A stretch of 44,240 bases of DNA from an uncultured Methanomicrobiales archaeon (GTDB lineage: Archaea > Halobacteriota > Methanomicrobia > Methanomicrobiales > Methanospirillaceae): the NCBI GenBank assembly GCA_949320185.1, contig CASGHK010000025.1:1-44240 (forward strand), given 5' to 3'. Within the stretch, counting starts at the first letter, position 1. Every line of letters begins with the position of its first letter. Made by a program: the position numbers and the translations under genes. Of this stretch, positions 1 to 7,989 are shown in pieces. The notes under the pieces were generated by a model. It did not search any database. It was not told the origin of the DNA and saw only the letters and a list, made by a program, of their open reading frames with translations.

Positions 1-1422
1 ACGCCCACCGCCACCCCGACGGTTGAGCCCACCGCCACCGTGACCACGACGCCGACCCCCGGCGGCGAGCAGCCCTTCCCCGCGCCGCACGCCGTCCCGG
101 GCACGGTCCAGTCCGAGCACTTCGACACCGGCGGGCAGGGCGTCGCCTACAGCGACTACGAGCCCGAGAACCTCGGCAACGACAAGGCCCTCCGCGCCGG
201 TGAGGGCGTCGACATCGAGACCGAGAACGGCGTCACCAACGTCGCCTACACCCGGTCCGGCGAGTGGCTCCGCTACTCCGTCGACTCCGCCGCCGCTCAA
301 ACCTACGTGCTGAACCTCCGGGCCGCGAACCCTGACGCCGGCACCAAGGCCCTCAAGGTCTACGTCGACGGCGTCCCCGCCGGCCAGATCAACGTCGCCG
401 GCACCGGCGGCTGGACCACCTACCAGGAGTTCGTCGCCTCCGCACCGCTCGACCTCTCCGCCGGCCGGCACGTCATCACCATCGCCTTCGAGGGCGTCGG
501 CCGGGTCAACCTGGACTGGATGAGCCTCTCCTCCGGTGTCGTCCCGACGACCACCGCGACGCAGGTGCCGACCACCACCGCGGCGCCCACCGGCACCGTC
601 ACGGTCCAGCCCACCGTCACCACCTCGCCCTACGGCCCCGGCAACGTGATCCCGGGCCGTGTCCAGGCCGAGAACTATGACCGCGGCGGCCAGAACGTCG
701 CCTACTTCGACACCACCCTCGCGAACGAGGGCGGCGCCTACCGTCCGTCCGAGAGCGTCGACATCGAGTACACCTCCTCCGAGGCCAGCCACAACATCGG
801 CTGGGTCCGCGCCGGCGAGTACATGATCTACACGGCACAGATCGCCCAGACCGGCCAGTACACCGCGATGTTCCGCGCCGCGAACCCCGACGCCGCGACC
901 AAGTCGATCGAGGTCTACCAGGACAACGTCCTCGTCGGCACCGCCCAGATCGGCTCCACCGGCGGGTTCGGCACCTACAAGACCTTCAGCCTCCCGCTCT
1001 CCCTCTCCGCCGGCACGCACCAGGTCAAGCTCGTCTTCAAGCACGACCGGTTGAACCTCAACTACGTCGAGTTCGCCCAGGGCATCGTTCCCACCACGGG
1101 CACGCCCACGGTCCAGCCGACCGCGACCGTCACCACTCAGCAGCCCGGTGACAAGACGGTCGACTTCTCCGCCGCCCCGGTCACCGGTGTCGCGTCGCTG
1201 AAGGTCCAGTTCACCGACCTCTCGAACCCCAAGCCGGTCAAATGGACCTGGGACCTCAACCCGACCAACGTCGGCTCGGTCTCCTGGAAGACCTCGACCA
1301 AGCAGAACCCCTACGTCTGGTACCAGAAGAAGGCCACCTACTCGGCGAAGCTGACCGTCACCTGGGCGGACGGCACCACCAAGTCGGTGACCAAGTCCAA
1401 CATCATCACCGTTATCCGGTGA
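1..1422 (+). CDS. Secreted protein with two CBM6-like modules and PKD-like domain (5' partial)
   Basis: The reading frame is open from base 1, so the N-terminus lies outside the window; the internal GTG at 40 is not a convincing start. Visible order: Thr/Pro linker, a CBM6/CBM35-like beta-sandwich (about bases 95-530), a Thr-rich linker, a second copy (about 645-1080), another linker and a C-terminal PKD-like domain (about 1150-1419, with a W-T-W-D-L core). The two modules share motifs such as RAANPDA, the SAGxH turn and a final NLD/NLN strand. CBM6 modules bind polysaccharides and PKD folds are common in archaeal surface proteins, so an extracellular glycan-binding or cell-surface role is likely. 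No catalytic domain is visible in this portion. It ends at TGA without a PGF-CTERM tail. Domain identity is by eye. Confidence 0.85.
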   Translation, partial: TPTATPTVEPTATVTTTPTPGGEQPFPAPHAVPGTVQSEHFDTGGQGVAYSDYEPENLGNDKALRAGEGVDIETENGVTNVAYTRSGEWLRYSVDSAAAQTYVLNLRAANPDAGTKALKVYVDGVPAGQINVAGTGGWTTYQEFVASAPLDLSAGRHVITIAFEGVGRVNLDWMSLSSGVVPTTTATQVPTTTAAPTGTVTVQPTVTTSPYGPGNVIPGRVQAENYDRGGQNVAYFDTTLANEGGAYRPSESVDIEYTSSEASHNIGWVRAGEYMIYTAQIAQTGQYTAMFRAANPDAATKSIEVYQDNVLVGTAQIGSTGGFGTYKTFSLPLSLSAGTHQVKLVFKHDRLNLNYVEFAQGIVPTTGTPTVQPTATVTTQQPGDKTVDFSAAPVTGVASLKVQFTDLSNPKPVKWTWDLNPTNVGSVSWKTSTKQNPYVWYQKKATYSAKLTVTWADGTTKSVTKSNIITVIR

Positions 1423-1439
1423 AGGCGCCCCTCCCCTCC

Positions 1440-1446
1440 TTTTTTT
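1440..1446 (+). terminator. T-tract terminator
   Basis: A run of seven T follows a C-rich stretch just after the stop codon of the carbohydrate-binding gene. This is the usual form of an archaeal intrinsic terminator. Confidence 0.5.
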
Positions 1447-1462
1447 CCGTCCCACCCCTCTA

Positions 1463-1474
1463 CGACAGGATTAA
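1463..1474 (+). repeat. CGAYAGGATTAA repeat, copy 1
   Basis: The 12-mer CGACAGGATTAA lies upstream of the first lipoprotein gene. It matches the two CGATAGGATTAA copies around the start of the second lipoprotein gene. AGGA inside the motif could act as a ribosome binding site, at a rather long distance from the GTG at 1482. Confidence 0.6.
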
Positions 1475-1481
1475 CCATACC

Positions 1482-2087
1482 GTGTCACAGATCCTCCTGA
1501 TGCGCGCTCTCTGGCCCTCCGCACCGCTCTTCGCCGCCGTGCTCCTCCTCGTCGCTCTCGCCGCCGGCTGCATCGACGAGGCCGATGATCCCACCCGTCT
1601 CTTCCCTGAGGCGACCTCCTCCGCGCCGCTCGTCGGGGCGACTCCCGTCCTGTCCGACACCCTCACCCGGTTCGCCCCGCCCGCCCCCGATGGCTGGCGT
1701 TTCCTCGCGCCCCCCGCCGGCATGACCCTGGACGAGGACGACTCCCCCCTCGTCACCGTCACCGCGAGCTACGTCCCCGTCACCGCGCCGAACGGCACCG
1801 CTACCGGCGATGTCGACCTGGTGATCCAGGACAACGGCGGCCAGCCGATCGGCTTCGCCAAGCTCCTCGGGCTCCTCGAGGGCGCCCCCCAGTCCGCCGG
1901 CGTGGTCACCCGGACCACCATTCGCGGGCACCGTGCCTACGAGATACGCGACGATCGCTCCATCAGCCTCTACCTCGTCGTCGCCGACCGCTTCATCGTC
2001 TATCTCGCCGTCACCGACGCTACGCCGGCCGACTACGACGCCTTCGTCGCCGCCCTCGACCTCGACGGCCTCGCACGCCTGCGATAG
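1482..2087 (+). CDS. Lipoprotein of unknown function (paralogue 1)
   Basis: 201 residues from GTG 1482 (195 from ATG 1500). The N-terminus is a lipoprotein signal peptide: basic start, a hydrophobic stretch LFAAVLLLVALAAG, then Cys in a lipobox-like LAAGC. The mature part begins acidic and Ser/Thr-rich, then forms a globular domain of about 140 residues. It is paralogous to the next gene: both share a GMTL motif, a central VIQD/VITD strand and a C-terminal pattern VxDATxADxDAxVxAxDxxGLAxL. No known family was recognised. It probably faces outward, anchored to the membrane by a lipid. The start is ambiguous; GTG 1482 is preceded by AGGA at 1467-1470. Confidence 0.8.
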   Translation: MSQILLMRALWPSAPLFAAVLLLVALAAGCIDEADDPTRLFPEATSSAPLVGATPVLSDTLTRFAPPAPDGWRFLAPPAGMTLDEDDSPLVTVTASYVPVTAPNGTATGDVDLVIQDNGGQPIGFAKLLGLLEGAPQSAGVVTRTTIRGHRAYEIRDDRSISLYLVVADRFIVYLAVTDATPADYDAFVAALDLDGLARLR

Positions 2088-2126
2088 GATTAAACCTGCC
2101 GTTCTCCCTGACTACGATAGGATTAA
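2082..2126 (+). repeat. CGATAGGATTAA repeats, copies 2 and 3
   Basis: Two identical 12-mers at 2082-2093 and 2115-2126 are offset by 33 bp. The first overlaps the TAG stop of the upstream lipoprotein gene. The second ends one base before the ATG at 2128 and supplies an AGGA ribosome binding site. With the copy at 1463 they bracket the upstream gene, as expected for a tandem gene duplication. Confidence 0.6.
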
Positions 2127-2127
2127 T

Positions 2128-2757
2128 ATGACACTGATTCGCACGACACCCCTGCTCGCGGCCCTTGCCGTCCTCCTGGTGCTCGCCACCGCCCTTGCCG
2201 CCGGCTGCACCTCGAGCTCGAACAGCACCGCGTCCACCACCGCGCCCACCACATCCGTCGCCGGGACAGCGGTCGTCACCGCCGCCGGTACGGCACAGTC
2301 CGGAACGGCGGGCCCTGCCGTCGGCTACGACCGGCTGGTCCCGTTCCTGCCGAAGACCGCCGGTGCCTGGACCATCGACGGCGAGGGCGAAGGGATGACC
2401 CTCAAGGACAACGAGGGCCGCGACTACACCTTCGCGACGGCCGACTACACGAAGTCCGGGGATGAGAAGGCCGGCGGATCCATCGTGATCACCGACAGCG
2501 GCCTTGCCGTCAGCCCGCTCAAGCAGGAGTGGTCCTCGTTCACGCAGATCGACTCGACCGAGATGTCGATCAAACGGGCCACCGCCGACGGCCAGCCCGC
2601 CTGGCGGATCGACCAGAAGAAGACGAACGAGCACAGCATGATGGTCCTCGCCGGTGACCGGTTCCTGGTGAACGTCCAGGTAGCCGATGCGACCTCCGCC
2701 GACCTCGACGCCCTCGTCGACGCGATCGACTTTGCCGGCCTCGCCGCGCTGAAGTGA
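2128..2757 (+). CDS. Lipoprotein of unknown function (paralogue 2)
   Basis: 209 residues from ATG 2128, chosen because AGGA sits at the right distance and a clean signal peptide follows: ALAVLLVLATALAAGC, with the lipobox Cys. A Ser/Thr/Ala-rich linker leads to a domain of about 150 residues with the same motifs as the upstream paralogue (GMTLKDNEG, VQVADATSADLDALV). The in-frame region upstream of 2128 overlaps the preceding gene and is not part of it. Function unknown; an anchored surface or periplasm-like role is inferred from the signal alone. Confidence 0.82.
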   Translation: MTLIRTTPLLAALAVLLVLATALAAGCTSSSNSTASTTAPTTSVAGTAVVTAAGTAQSGTAGPAVGYDRLVPFLPKTAGAWTIDGEGEGMTLKDNEGRDYTFATADYTKSGDEKAGGSIVITDSGLAVSPLKQEWSSFTQIDSTEMSIKRATADGQPAWRIDQKKTNEHSMMVLAGDRFLVNVQVADATSADLDALVDAIDFAGLAALK

Positions 2758-2768
2758 CCGGCCCCTCC

Positions 2769-2779
2769 TTTTAATTTTT
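2769..2779 (+). terminator. T-rich terminator
   Basis: TTTTAATTTTT follows the stop of the second lipoprotein gene, consistent with archaeal T-tract termination before the nusA unit. Confidence 0.45.
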
Positions 2780-2844
2780 CCATACCCTGGAGAAATCCGG
2801 TTCCTTAATCTCTCGTCGCGGGGAATAGAGTAGCGGCATTCGAT

Positions 2845-3327
2845 ATGGAGAGGAGCATCGGGTTCAAGGAGCGGCGCTATATCGAGGAGCTCCGCATTCT
2901 CACGCGCTCCACAGCGGTCGACTGCATCATTGACGACCGGTTCGACCGGGTGATCTACGTGATCAAGCCCGGGGACATGGGGCTCGCGATCGGCAAGAAG
3001 GGGGAGAACATCCAGCGCCTCTCCCGCCAGCTCGGCCGCCGGCTCGAGATGGTGGAGTTCGCCGAGGCGCCGGAGGCCTTCATCGCCAACATCATACGCC
3101 CGGCCGAACTCGCGGGCCTCGCCCCTCCCGACGACGAGGGGAAGGTCGACCTTCTCCTCCGGCACCGTGAGGACCTCGGGATCGTGATCGGACGGAACGG
3201 CTGCACCATCGAGAAGGTCCGGGCCCTCGCGCGACGGTTCTTCGACCTCGTCATCGACGACGTCCGGGTGGCTCCCGGGGCAGACGCTGAACCGGCGTCC
3301 GATGCGGAGGCGGACCATGAAGACTGA
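2845..3327 (+). CDS. nusA: NusA-like transcription factor (two KH domains)
   Basis: 160 residues, the length typical of archaeal NusA, which lacks the bacterial N-terminal polymerase-binding and S1 domains. Two KH RNA-binding domains are visible, with GxxG loops in GLAIGKKGENI (about residue 48) and GIVIGRNGCTI (about residue 112). The phrase YVIKPGDMGLAIGKKG is characteristic of the family. The C-terminus is acidic. It is presumed to bind nascent RNA during elongation or termination. The next gene, hisE, starts within its last codons, so the two are probably co-transcribed. In many archaea nusA sits beside rpoA/S12; here it does not. Confidence 0.92.
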   Translation: MERSIGFKERRYIEELRILTRSTAVDCIIDDRFDRVIYVIKPGDMGLAIGKKGENIQRLSRQLGRRLEMVEFAEAPEAFIANIIRPAELAGLAPPDDEGKVDLLLRHREDLGIVIGRNGCTIEKVRALARRFFDLVIDDVRVAPGADAEPASDAEADHED

Positions 3328-3607
3328 GGCCCTCGACGAGCTCTGGGCCGTCATCGAGGACCGGGCGACGAACCCCCAAGAGGGCTCGTACGTATGCTCG
3401 CTTCTTACCCACCGCAAGGGGATCGATAAGCCCCTCGAGAAGGTCGGCGAGGAGGCGACCGAGTTCATCCTCGCTGTGAAGAACGGCGACCCCGACCGGA
3501 TCGCGAACGAAGCGGCCGACCTTCTCTTCCACGTCCTGGTCGCCCTCCGGGCCACCGGTGTCGGGCTGGACGACGTCCTCGCCGTCCTCGACGCGCGCCG
3601 GCAGTAG
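3317..3607 (+). CDS. hisE: Phosphoribosyl-ATP pyrophosphatase
   Basis: 96 residues from ATG 3317, preferred over an in-frame ATG at 3302 because GGAGG lies at 3306-3310. HisE hydrolyses phosphoribosyl-ATP to phosphoribosyl-AMP, the second step of histidine synthesis. The MazG-like alpha-helical signature is clear: EKVGEEATEFILAVKN and NEAADLLFHVLVAL carry the metal-binding acidic residues. The length fits a stand-alone HisE without a fused HisI. It overlaps the end of nusA by 11 nt, implying translational coupling. No other his gene is in the window. Confidence 0.93.
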   Translation: MKTEALDELWAVIEDRATNPQEGSYVCSLLTHRKGIDKPLEKVGEEATEFILAVKNGDPDRIANEAADLLFHVLVALRATGVGLDDVLAVLDARRQ

Positions 3608-3634
3608 GCCAGCCCGTCGCCCCCACCGCACCCC

Positions 3635-3642
3635 TCTTAAAC
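3635..3642 (+). promoter_or_regulatory. Probable TATA box of serA
   Basis: TCTTAAAC is centred about 35 nt before the serA ATG at 3673. This would put the transcript start near 3664 and give a very short leader. Weak match to the archaeal consensus. Confidence 0.35.
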
Positions 3643-3672
3643 CTTGAGACGAAACGTGTACCGGGTTTAAGA

Positions 3673-5259
3673 ATGAACTATCGAGTGCTTGTGAGCGATC
3701 CGCTGGCCGAGGAGGGGATCGAGATCCTGCGCACAGAGGTCGACGTCGACGTCAAGACCGACCTCTCCGAGGACGCGCTGGTCGGGATCATCGGTGAATA
3801 CGACGCCCTGCTCGTCCGCTCCGGAACCGAGGTCACGGCACGCGTGATCGAGGCAGCAACGAAGCTCCGGTTCATCGGCCGTGCAGGTGCCGGCGTCGAC
3901 AACATCGACACCGAAGCCGCCACGCGGCGCGGCATCATCGTTGCGAACGCCCCCGAGGGCAACACCCTCGCCGCCACCGAGCATACCTGCGCCATGATGC
4001 TCTCGCTCGCGCGCAATATCCCGCAGGCGAACGCCTCGGTCAAGGGTCGCCAGTGGAAGCGGTCGAAGTTCATCGGCGTCGAGGTGAACGAGAAGACCCT
4101 CGGTATCATCGGCTTCGGCCGCATCGGCAGGGAGGTCGCGATCCGCGCCTCCGCCATGAACATGCGGATCGTCGCGTACGATCCGTTCATCTCGAAGGAC
4201 CGTGCCCGCGAGCTCGGCGTCGAGATCGTCGACCTCCCCGAGCTCTACAGCCGCTCGGACTTCATCACGATCCACACGCCCCTGACGAAGGAGTCCCGCC
4301 ACTCCATCAACGCCGAAACGATCTCCCGGATGAAGGACGGCGTTCGAATCATCAACTGCGCCCGCGGCGGGATCATCGACGAGGCCGCCCTCTACGACGC
4401 CCTCGTCTCAGGCAAGGTTGCCGGCGCCGCCCTCGATGTCTACGAGTGCGAGCCGCCCACCGACTCCCCGCTCGTCGAGCTCGACCAGGTGATAATGACA
4501 CCGCACCTCGGCGCGTCCACCGTCGAGGCCCAGTCGAACGTCGCCGTCTCCGTCGCGCGGCAGTGCCTCTCGGTGCTCGCCGGCGGCGAGGCGAAGTACG
4601 TCGTGAACGCCCCGACGATCCCCGGCGATCAGGCGGACGCCCTCGCACCGTTCGTCGACCTCGCCGGCCGGATGGCCCGTCTGCTCATGCAGATCACCGA
4701 CGGCCGAATCGAGGGGCTCCATATCACCTACGCGGGCGAGATCCCGCACCTCCCCCAGGCCTCGCGCTACCTGACGCGCCAGACGGTGAAGGCCCTCCTC
4801 GAGCAGATCCTTCACCTCCCGGTCAACATCGTGAACGCCGAGGTGGTCGCCGGGGATCGCGGCATCGCGATCAGCGAGACCGTCACCGGCGACTCCGGGG
4901 GCTTCAAGAACCTGGTCCGGATCGCGCTTCGTACGGACCTCGGCGAACAGACGATCGAGGGCTCGGTCTTCTCCTCCCAGCGGCGTCGCGTGGTCGCGAT
5001 CGGCGGGTACACGATGGACCTCGACCCCACCGGTCACCTGGTCATCTCCAAGCACCTGGACCAGCCCGGTGTGATCGGGCGGGCCTCGACCACTCTCGGG
5101 CGGGTCAACGTCAACATCGCCGGCATGCAGGTCGGCCGGATCCGTCCGGGCGAGGAGGCGATCATGGTCCTGAACGTCGACTCTGATGTCCCTGCCGAGG
5201 CGATCGAGGAGATCCGGACCCATCCCGGCATCTTCTCTGCCTGGTTCGTGAACATCTAA
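3673..5259 (+). CDS. serA: D-3-phosphoglycerate dehydrogenase
   Basis: 528 residues, the long SerA form. It oxidises 3-phosphoglycerate to 3-phosphohydroxypyruvate with NAD, the first committed step of serine synthesis. The NAD-binding Rossmann motif GFGRIG is at residues 147-152. The catalytic triad reads Arg231 (NCARGGIIDE), Glu260 and His278 (TPHLGAST). After the catalytic core come the intervening (ASB) domain, about residues 320-450, and a C-terminal ACT domain of about 73 residues, which in this family senses serine. Monocistronic by context, with tRNA-Val downstream. Confidence 0.97.
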   Translation: MNYRVLVSDPLAEEGIEILRTEVDVDVKTDLSEDALVGIIGEYDALLVRSGTEVTARVIEAATKLRFIGRAGAGVDNIDTEAATRRGIIVANAPEGNTLAATEHTCAMMLSLARNIPQANASVKGRQWKRSKFIGVEVNEKTLGIIGFGRIGREVAIRASAMNMRIVAYDPFISKDRARELGVEIVDLPELYSRSDFITIHTPLTKESRHSINAETISRMKDGVRIINCARGGIIDEAALYDALVSGKVAGAALDVYECEPPTDSPLVELDQVIMTPHLGASTVEAQSNVAVSVARQCLSVLAGGEAKYVVNAPTIPGDQADALAPFVDLAGRMARLLMQITDGRIEGLHITYAGEIPHLPQASRYLTRQTVKALLEQILHLPVNIVNAEVVAGDRGIAISETVTGDSGGFKNLVRIALRTDLGEQTIEGSVFSSQRRRVVAIGGYTMDLDPTGHLVISKHLDQPGVIGRASTTLGRVNVNIAGMQVGRIRPGEEAIMVLNVDSDVPAEAIEEIRTHPGIFSAWFVNI

Positions 5260-5265
5260 CGTACA

Positions 5266-5274
5266 ATTTTTTAT
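5266..5274 (+). promoter_or_regulatory. T-tract / TATA-like element between serA and tRNA-Val
   Basis: TTTTTTATA follows the serA stop by a few bases. It can serve as the serA terminator and, about 45 nt upstream of the tRNA, as its TATA element. The sequence does not decide between these roles. Confidence 0.4.
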
Positions 5275-5315
5275 AGGAACCCAGCCCATCTTGTAAGGCA
5301 CACACGCGGTGCAGC

Positions 5316-5389
5316 GGGCTCGTGGTCTAGCTGGCTATGACGTCGCCTTGACATGGCGGAGGTCCGGAGTTCGAATCTCCGCGGGCCCA
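5316..5389 (+). tRNA. tRNA-Val (GAC anticodon)
   Basis: A complete 74-nt cloverleaf. The acceptor stem pairs GGGCTCG (5316-5322) with CGGGCCC (5382-5388), discriminator A. The anticodon stem TCGCC/GGCGG encloses TTGACAT, giving anticodon GAC. The T arm is CGGAG-TTCGAAT-CTCCG. No CCA is encoded and no intron is seen. Confidence 0.95.
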
Positions 5390-5552
5390 TTCTTTCTTTT
5401 ATCACCTCTCCTGCGACGGAACGCTCCGTCTCGTCCCGTGAAAATATTTCCTCCGGGGTGGGCACTCTCCAACGGGTGAATCTTCCGTGCGCCTCCTTTT
5501 CTTCCGACTCCGTGCCGCTCCCTCCCGTCCTGTGGGGAGGGTTCGCGGACGC

Positions 5553-5723
5553 ATGGACACCATCGCCGTGATCGACCTCGTCGGCGTCGTCGCCGACCTG
5601 GTTCTCACCTACACCGAGCCCGGGCTCCAGGAGATCGCCCAGCTCGGCGGGATCGTTGCGCTCTGAACCATCCTCGCCGATATCCTGGAGAAGGGGGCCC
5701 CCTTGTTTCCCGACCTCAGTTAG
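5553..5723 (+). pseudogene. Short ORF interrupted by in-frame TGA
   Basis: ATG 5553 opens a 37-codon frame that stops at TGA 5664-5666. The same frame continues for 18 more codons to TAG 5721-5723. Codons on both sides of the TGA are strongly G/C-ending like the neighbouring genes, and the peptide is hydrophobic/amphipathic (VIDLVGVVADLVLTY, then AQLGGIVAL, then TILADILEKG). GGAGG at 5536-5540 lies about 12 nt before the ATG. No family was recognised. It could be a decayed small gene, a 37-residue peptide, or a sequencing error. Its 3' end touches the end of the convergent SagB gene. Confidence 0.3.
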
Positions 5724-6469
5724 GGCGAACGCCGCCGGCCCAGCACCGCGACATAGACTGCGAATTGATCGTCGTCGATCCCCAGCGCCTGTCCGAGCGC
5801 CCCGTCATCGAAGGCCCCCACAGCGCAGACTCCGCAGCCGATCGGTTCAGCCGCCAGGTACAGGTTCTGGCAGACATGGCCCGCGTCCAGAAAGAGGTAG
5901 CGGTACCCCCGCTCCCCGTACCGCCAGGTCATCCGGTACGGCACCGCCGTCCAGATGAAGACGACCGCCGCTTCCCCGACGAACGGCTGGTGGTAGCAGG
6001 CGGCGTTCACTCGCCGTCCGACTCCCGGCCGCCGTTCCACCTGGAGCAACCGATGGTCGAGAGCCAGGTAGCGGTAGAGCCCCGGTGCCACTCCTTCCAC
6101 GCGGTCGACAAGGAGGTACGTCTCGAGCGCGTGGCGCGCCCCCGCGCTCGGAACAGTCCGGAGCGTGTACTCCCCCCCGACGACGCTCCGCACCCCCTGC
6201 GTTGCGAAGAGCAGGTAGGAGAGCTCGGCGAGCGAGATCGGCTCGGGAGTGTACTCCCGCACCGACTCCCGGCGTACGATCGCCTCCCACAGGTCGAGCG
6301 GCGGCACCTCCACCTCGGATGGGTCCGGGAGCGGGATCTCGGGACCGTCCCCGGTCGAGAGCTCCAGCAGGGGCTGGGGCAGACCGAGCATCTGGTCCGA
6401 GGGGGTCATGAACTCGGCCCCGGTGGCGGCGAGGAACTCGCGCCCGATGCCGTCTCTCTTCGCCGACAT
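5720..6469 (-). CDS. SagB-type dehydrogenase (nitroreductase fold)
   Basis: 249 residues. The FMN-dependent nitroreductase fold of the SagB type is recognisable: RRESVREYTPEPISLAEL near residue 67, a VPSAGARHALETYL segment that usually contacts the flavin, GLYRY, and the C-terminal DAGHVCQNLYLAAEPIG. SagB enzymes oxidise azolines to azoles in peptide natural products, but stand-alone archaeal members occur without such clusters. No cyclodehydratase or precursor peptide gene is evident here, so the substrate is unknown. The first ~55 residues carry no obvious membrane segment. A TATA-like element lies upstream on this strand. Confidence 0.85.
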   Translation of the reverse strand: MSAKRDGIGREFLAATGAEFMTPSDQMLGLPQPLLELSTGDGPEIPLPDPSEVEVPPLDLWEAIVRRESVREYTPEPISLAELSYLLFATQGVRSVVGGEYTLRTVPSAGARHALETYLLVDRVEGVAPGLYRYLALDHRLLQVERRPGVGRRVNAACYHQPFVGEAAVVFIWTAVPYRMTWRYGERGYRYLFLDAGHVCQNLYLAAEPIGCGVCAVGAFDDGALGQALGIDDDQFAVYVAVLGRRRSP

Positions 6470-6508
6470 GATCCTGGTATGCCTCGTCGTGTGCTTCTGC
6501 CGGTGCCG

Positions 6509-6516
6509 TAATAAAA
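6509..6516 (-). promoter_or_regulatory. TATA box of the SagB-type gene
   Basis: On the minus strand this reads TTTTATTA, about 43 nt before the start codon at 6469. It lies back to back with the TATA box that drives the ribosomal operon leader. Confidence 0.5.
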
Positions 6517-6542
6517 GTATGTCCCGGCGGGTCTTGCCAACG

Positions 6543-6550
6543 TTTATATT
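6543..6550 (+). promoter_or_regulatory. TATA box for ribosomal operon / leader RNA
   Basis: TTTATATT is a good archaeal TATA match and would place transcription start near 6572. That is some 400 nt before the first ribosomal gene, so the transcript carries a very long leader. Confidence 0.6.
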
Positions 6551-6571
6551 CGATTCTCGCTCATTATAACG

Positions 6572-6886
6572 ACACCATTATGATCAGGGGATCGGAGATC
6601 CGCTCCCCGGTCATCTTATGGGACGAATGCCGTGCCACGTGCACGGCGGCTGATAGACGCTGGGGCTGAAGCAGCAGCAGGGTGGACGTACCAGACGGCC
6701 CTGCCCGCCTGACGGGCGCTGCTGCATTCAGGATCTCTTTCGAGAGGCAGGTTGGCGTCGGCCTTATGGGCCGGCTCGTGCTCCTCCATACCGGTCACGG
6801 AGTCTGCAGGCGGGATGCTGCAGAACGCGGCCGGGCATGCGGAGAGTTGCAACTGGAGCTCTCTTCTGACGATCCGCGGCCTTTTT
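6572..6886 (+). ncRNA. Highly structured RNA upstream of L3 (leader or independent ncRNA)
   Basis: About 315 nt without a convincing gene but rich in helices. Hairpins: 6581-6613 (TGATC/GGTCA around GGGGA/TCCCC) and a perfect 7-bp stem 6629-6635/6641-6647. A contiguous three-way junction has 13 bp between 6666-6678 and 6718-6731, enclosing stems 6679-6702 and GCCCG/CGGGC 6703-6717. Further hairpins: 6735-6746 with a TTCG loop, 6759-6773, 6784-6802, and CTGCAG/CTGCAG 6804-6823. A T5 run at 6882-6886 may end it. It follows a good TATA box. Canonical SRP RNA and RNase P RNA motifs were sought and not found. It may be an independent RNA or an autoregulatory leader; ends are inferred. Confidence 0.45.
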
Positions 6887-6969
6887 CAGTCGACGGCATT
6901 CTCCTGCCGGGTCAGCTTGACCACGCCGTCTCCCGTGCGGCGCAACAACCAGATAGGACTGATCGGACA

Positions 6970-7986
6970 ATGCCAAAAATTAACAGGCCGCGTCGGGGAT
7001 CGCTGGCGTACAGCCCGAGAAAGCGGGCAAAAAGCCAGGTCCCCCGCTACCACTCGTGGCCCGAGGTCAACGGGGCACCCATGCTCCAGGGCTTTGCCGG
7101 GTACAAGGTGGGGATGACCCACCTGATCATGGTTGACGACCACAAGCACAGCCCGACCGAGGGCAAGGACATCATGGTCCCCGTCACGGTCGTCGAGTGC
7201 CCTCCGATGAAGGTCGCTGCAATCCGCGCCTACACGAAGGACACCTACGGCAAGCGGGCCCTCACCGAGGTCTGGGCCGAGAAGGTTGACGACGCACTCA
7301 AGAAGCGCCTCACCCTCCCGAAGACCTATGAAGCCGCTGCCGCCTGGGCGCGGCTTGAGGAGTCGATCGCCCAGGGCCTCGTCATCGAGCTCCAGGCTGT
7401 CGTCTACACGCAGCCCGAACAGATCACGGGCGTCCCCAAGAAGGTGCCTGACCTGATGGAGATCTGCATCGGCGGCGGCTCGCTCGACGAGAAGCTCGCC
7501 TTCGCGAAGGAGATCCTCGGGACCGAGTTCAACTTCACCGACTGCATGCAGATCGGCGCCTTCGCCGACGTGACCGCGATCACGACCGGTAAGGGCACCC
7601 AGGGCCCGGTCAAGCGCTGGGGCATCCAGGTCCGCAAGCGCAAGCACTCGCGCGGCGGCAAGAAGCGCCACATCGGCAACCTCGGCCCCTGGACTCCCCA
7701 CCATGTCCGGTGGCAGGTCCCGCAGATGGGCCAGATGGGCTACCAGCAGCGGACCGACTTCAACAAGCGGATCCTGAAGATCGGCGAGGACGGCGCGGAG
7801 ATCACGCCCGCGGGCGGTTTCATCAACTACGGTGTTGTCCGGAACCCCTACGTGTTGATCAAGGGCTCGATCCCGGGTCCCTCCAAGCGTCTTGTACGGA
7901 TCAGGCCCGCAGTACGGAAGGGTGACCACGTCGAGCGGCAGCCTGCGATCGAGTTCGTGAGCACCGTCTCGCAGCAGGGGTGCTAG
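6970..7986 (+). CDS. rpl3: Ribosomal protein L3 (uL3)
   Basis: 338 residues, normal for archaeal L3. It starts [20 protein letters not shown], typical for the family. The conserved core [12 protein letters not shown] and the [18 protein letters not shown] loop reach towards the peptidyl transferase centre. The frame stays open upstream to 6682, but that part lies in the structured leader and has no ribosomal-protein likeness, so ATG 6970 is the start. First gene of the large ribosomal operon; L4 follows after 3 nt. Confidence 0.97.
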   Translation: MPKINRPRRGSLAYSPRKRAKSQVPRYHSWPEVNGAPMLQGFAGYKVGMTHLIMVDDHKHSPTEGKDIMVPVTVVECPPMKVAAIRAYTKDTYGKRALTEVWAEKVDDALKKRLTLPKTYEAAAAWARLEESIAQGLVIELQAVVYTQPEQITGVPKKVPDLMEICIGGGSLDEKLAFAKEILGTEFNFTDCMQIGAFADVTAITTGKGTQGPVKRWGIQVRKRKHSRGGKKRHIGNLGPWTPHHVRWQVPQMGQMGYQQRTDFNKRILKIGEDGAEITPAGGFINYGVVRNPYVLIKGSIPGPSKRLVRIRPAVRKGDHVERQPAIEFVSTVSQQGC

Positions 7987-7989
7987 AGG

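Noticed and set aside
5664-5666. Selenocysteine codon in the small ORF
   Set aside because: No SECIS-like hairpin was evident nearby, and selenoprotein decoding is, to my knowledge, not a feature of Methanomicrobiales. Mutation or sequence error is simpler.
6572-6886. SRP RNA or RNase P RNA in the L3 leader
   Set aside because: The conserved SRP helix 8 loop (GGAAG...AGCAG) and the RNase P universal motifs were not found, so the region is kept as an unassigned structured RNA.
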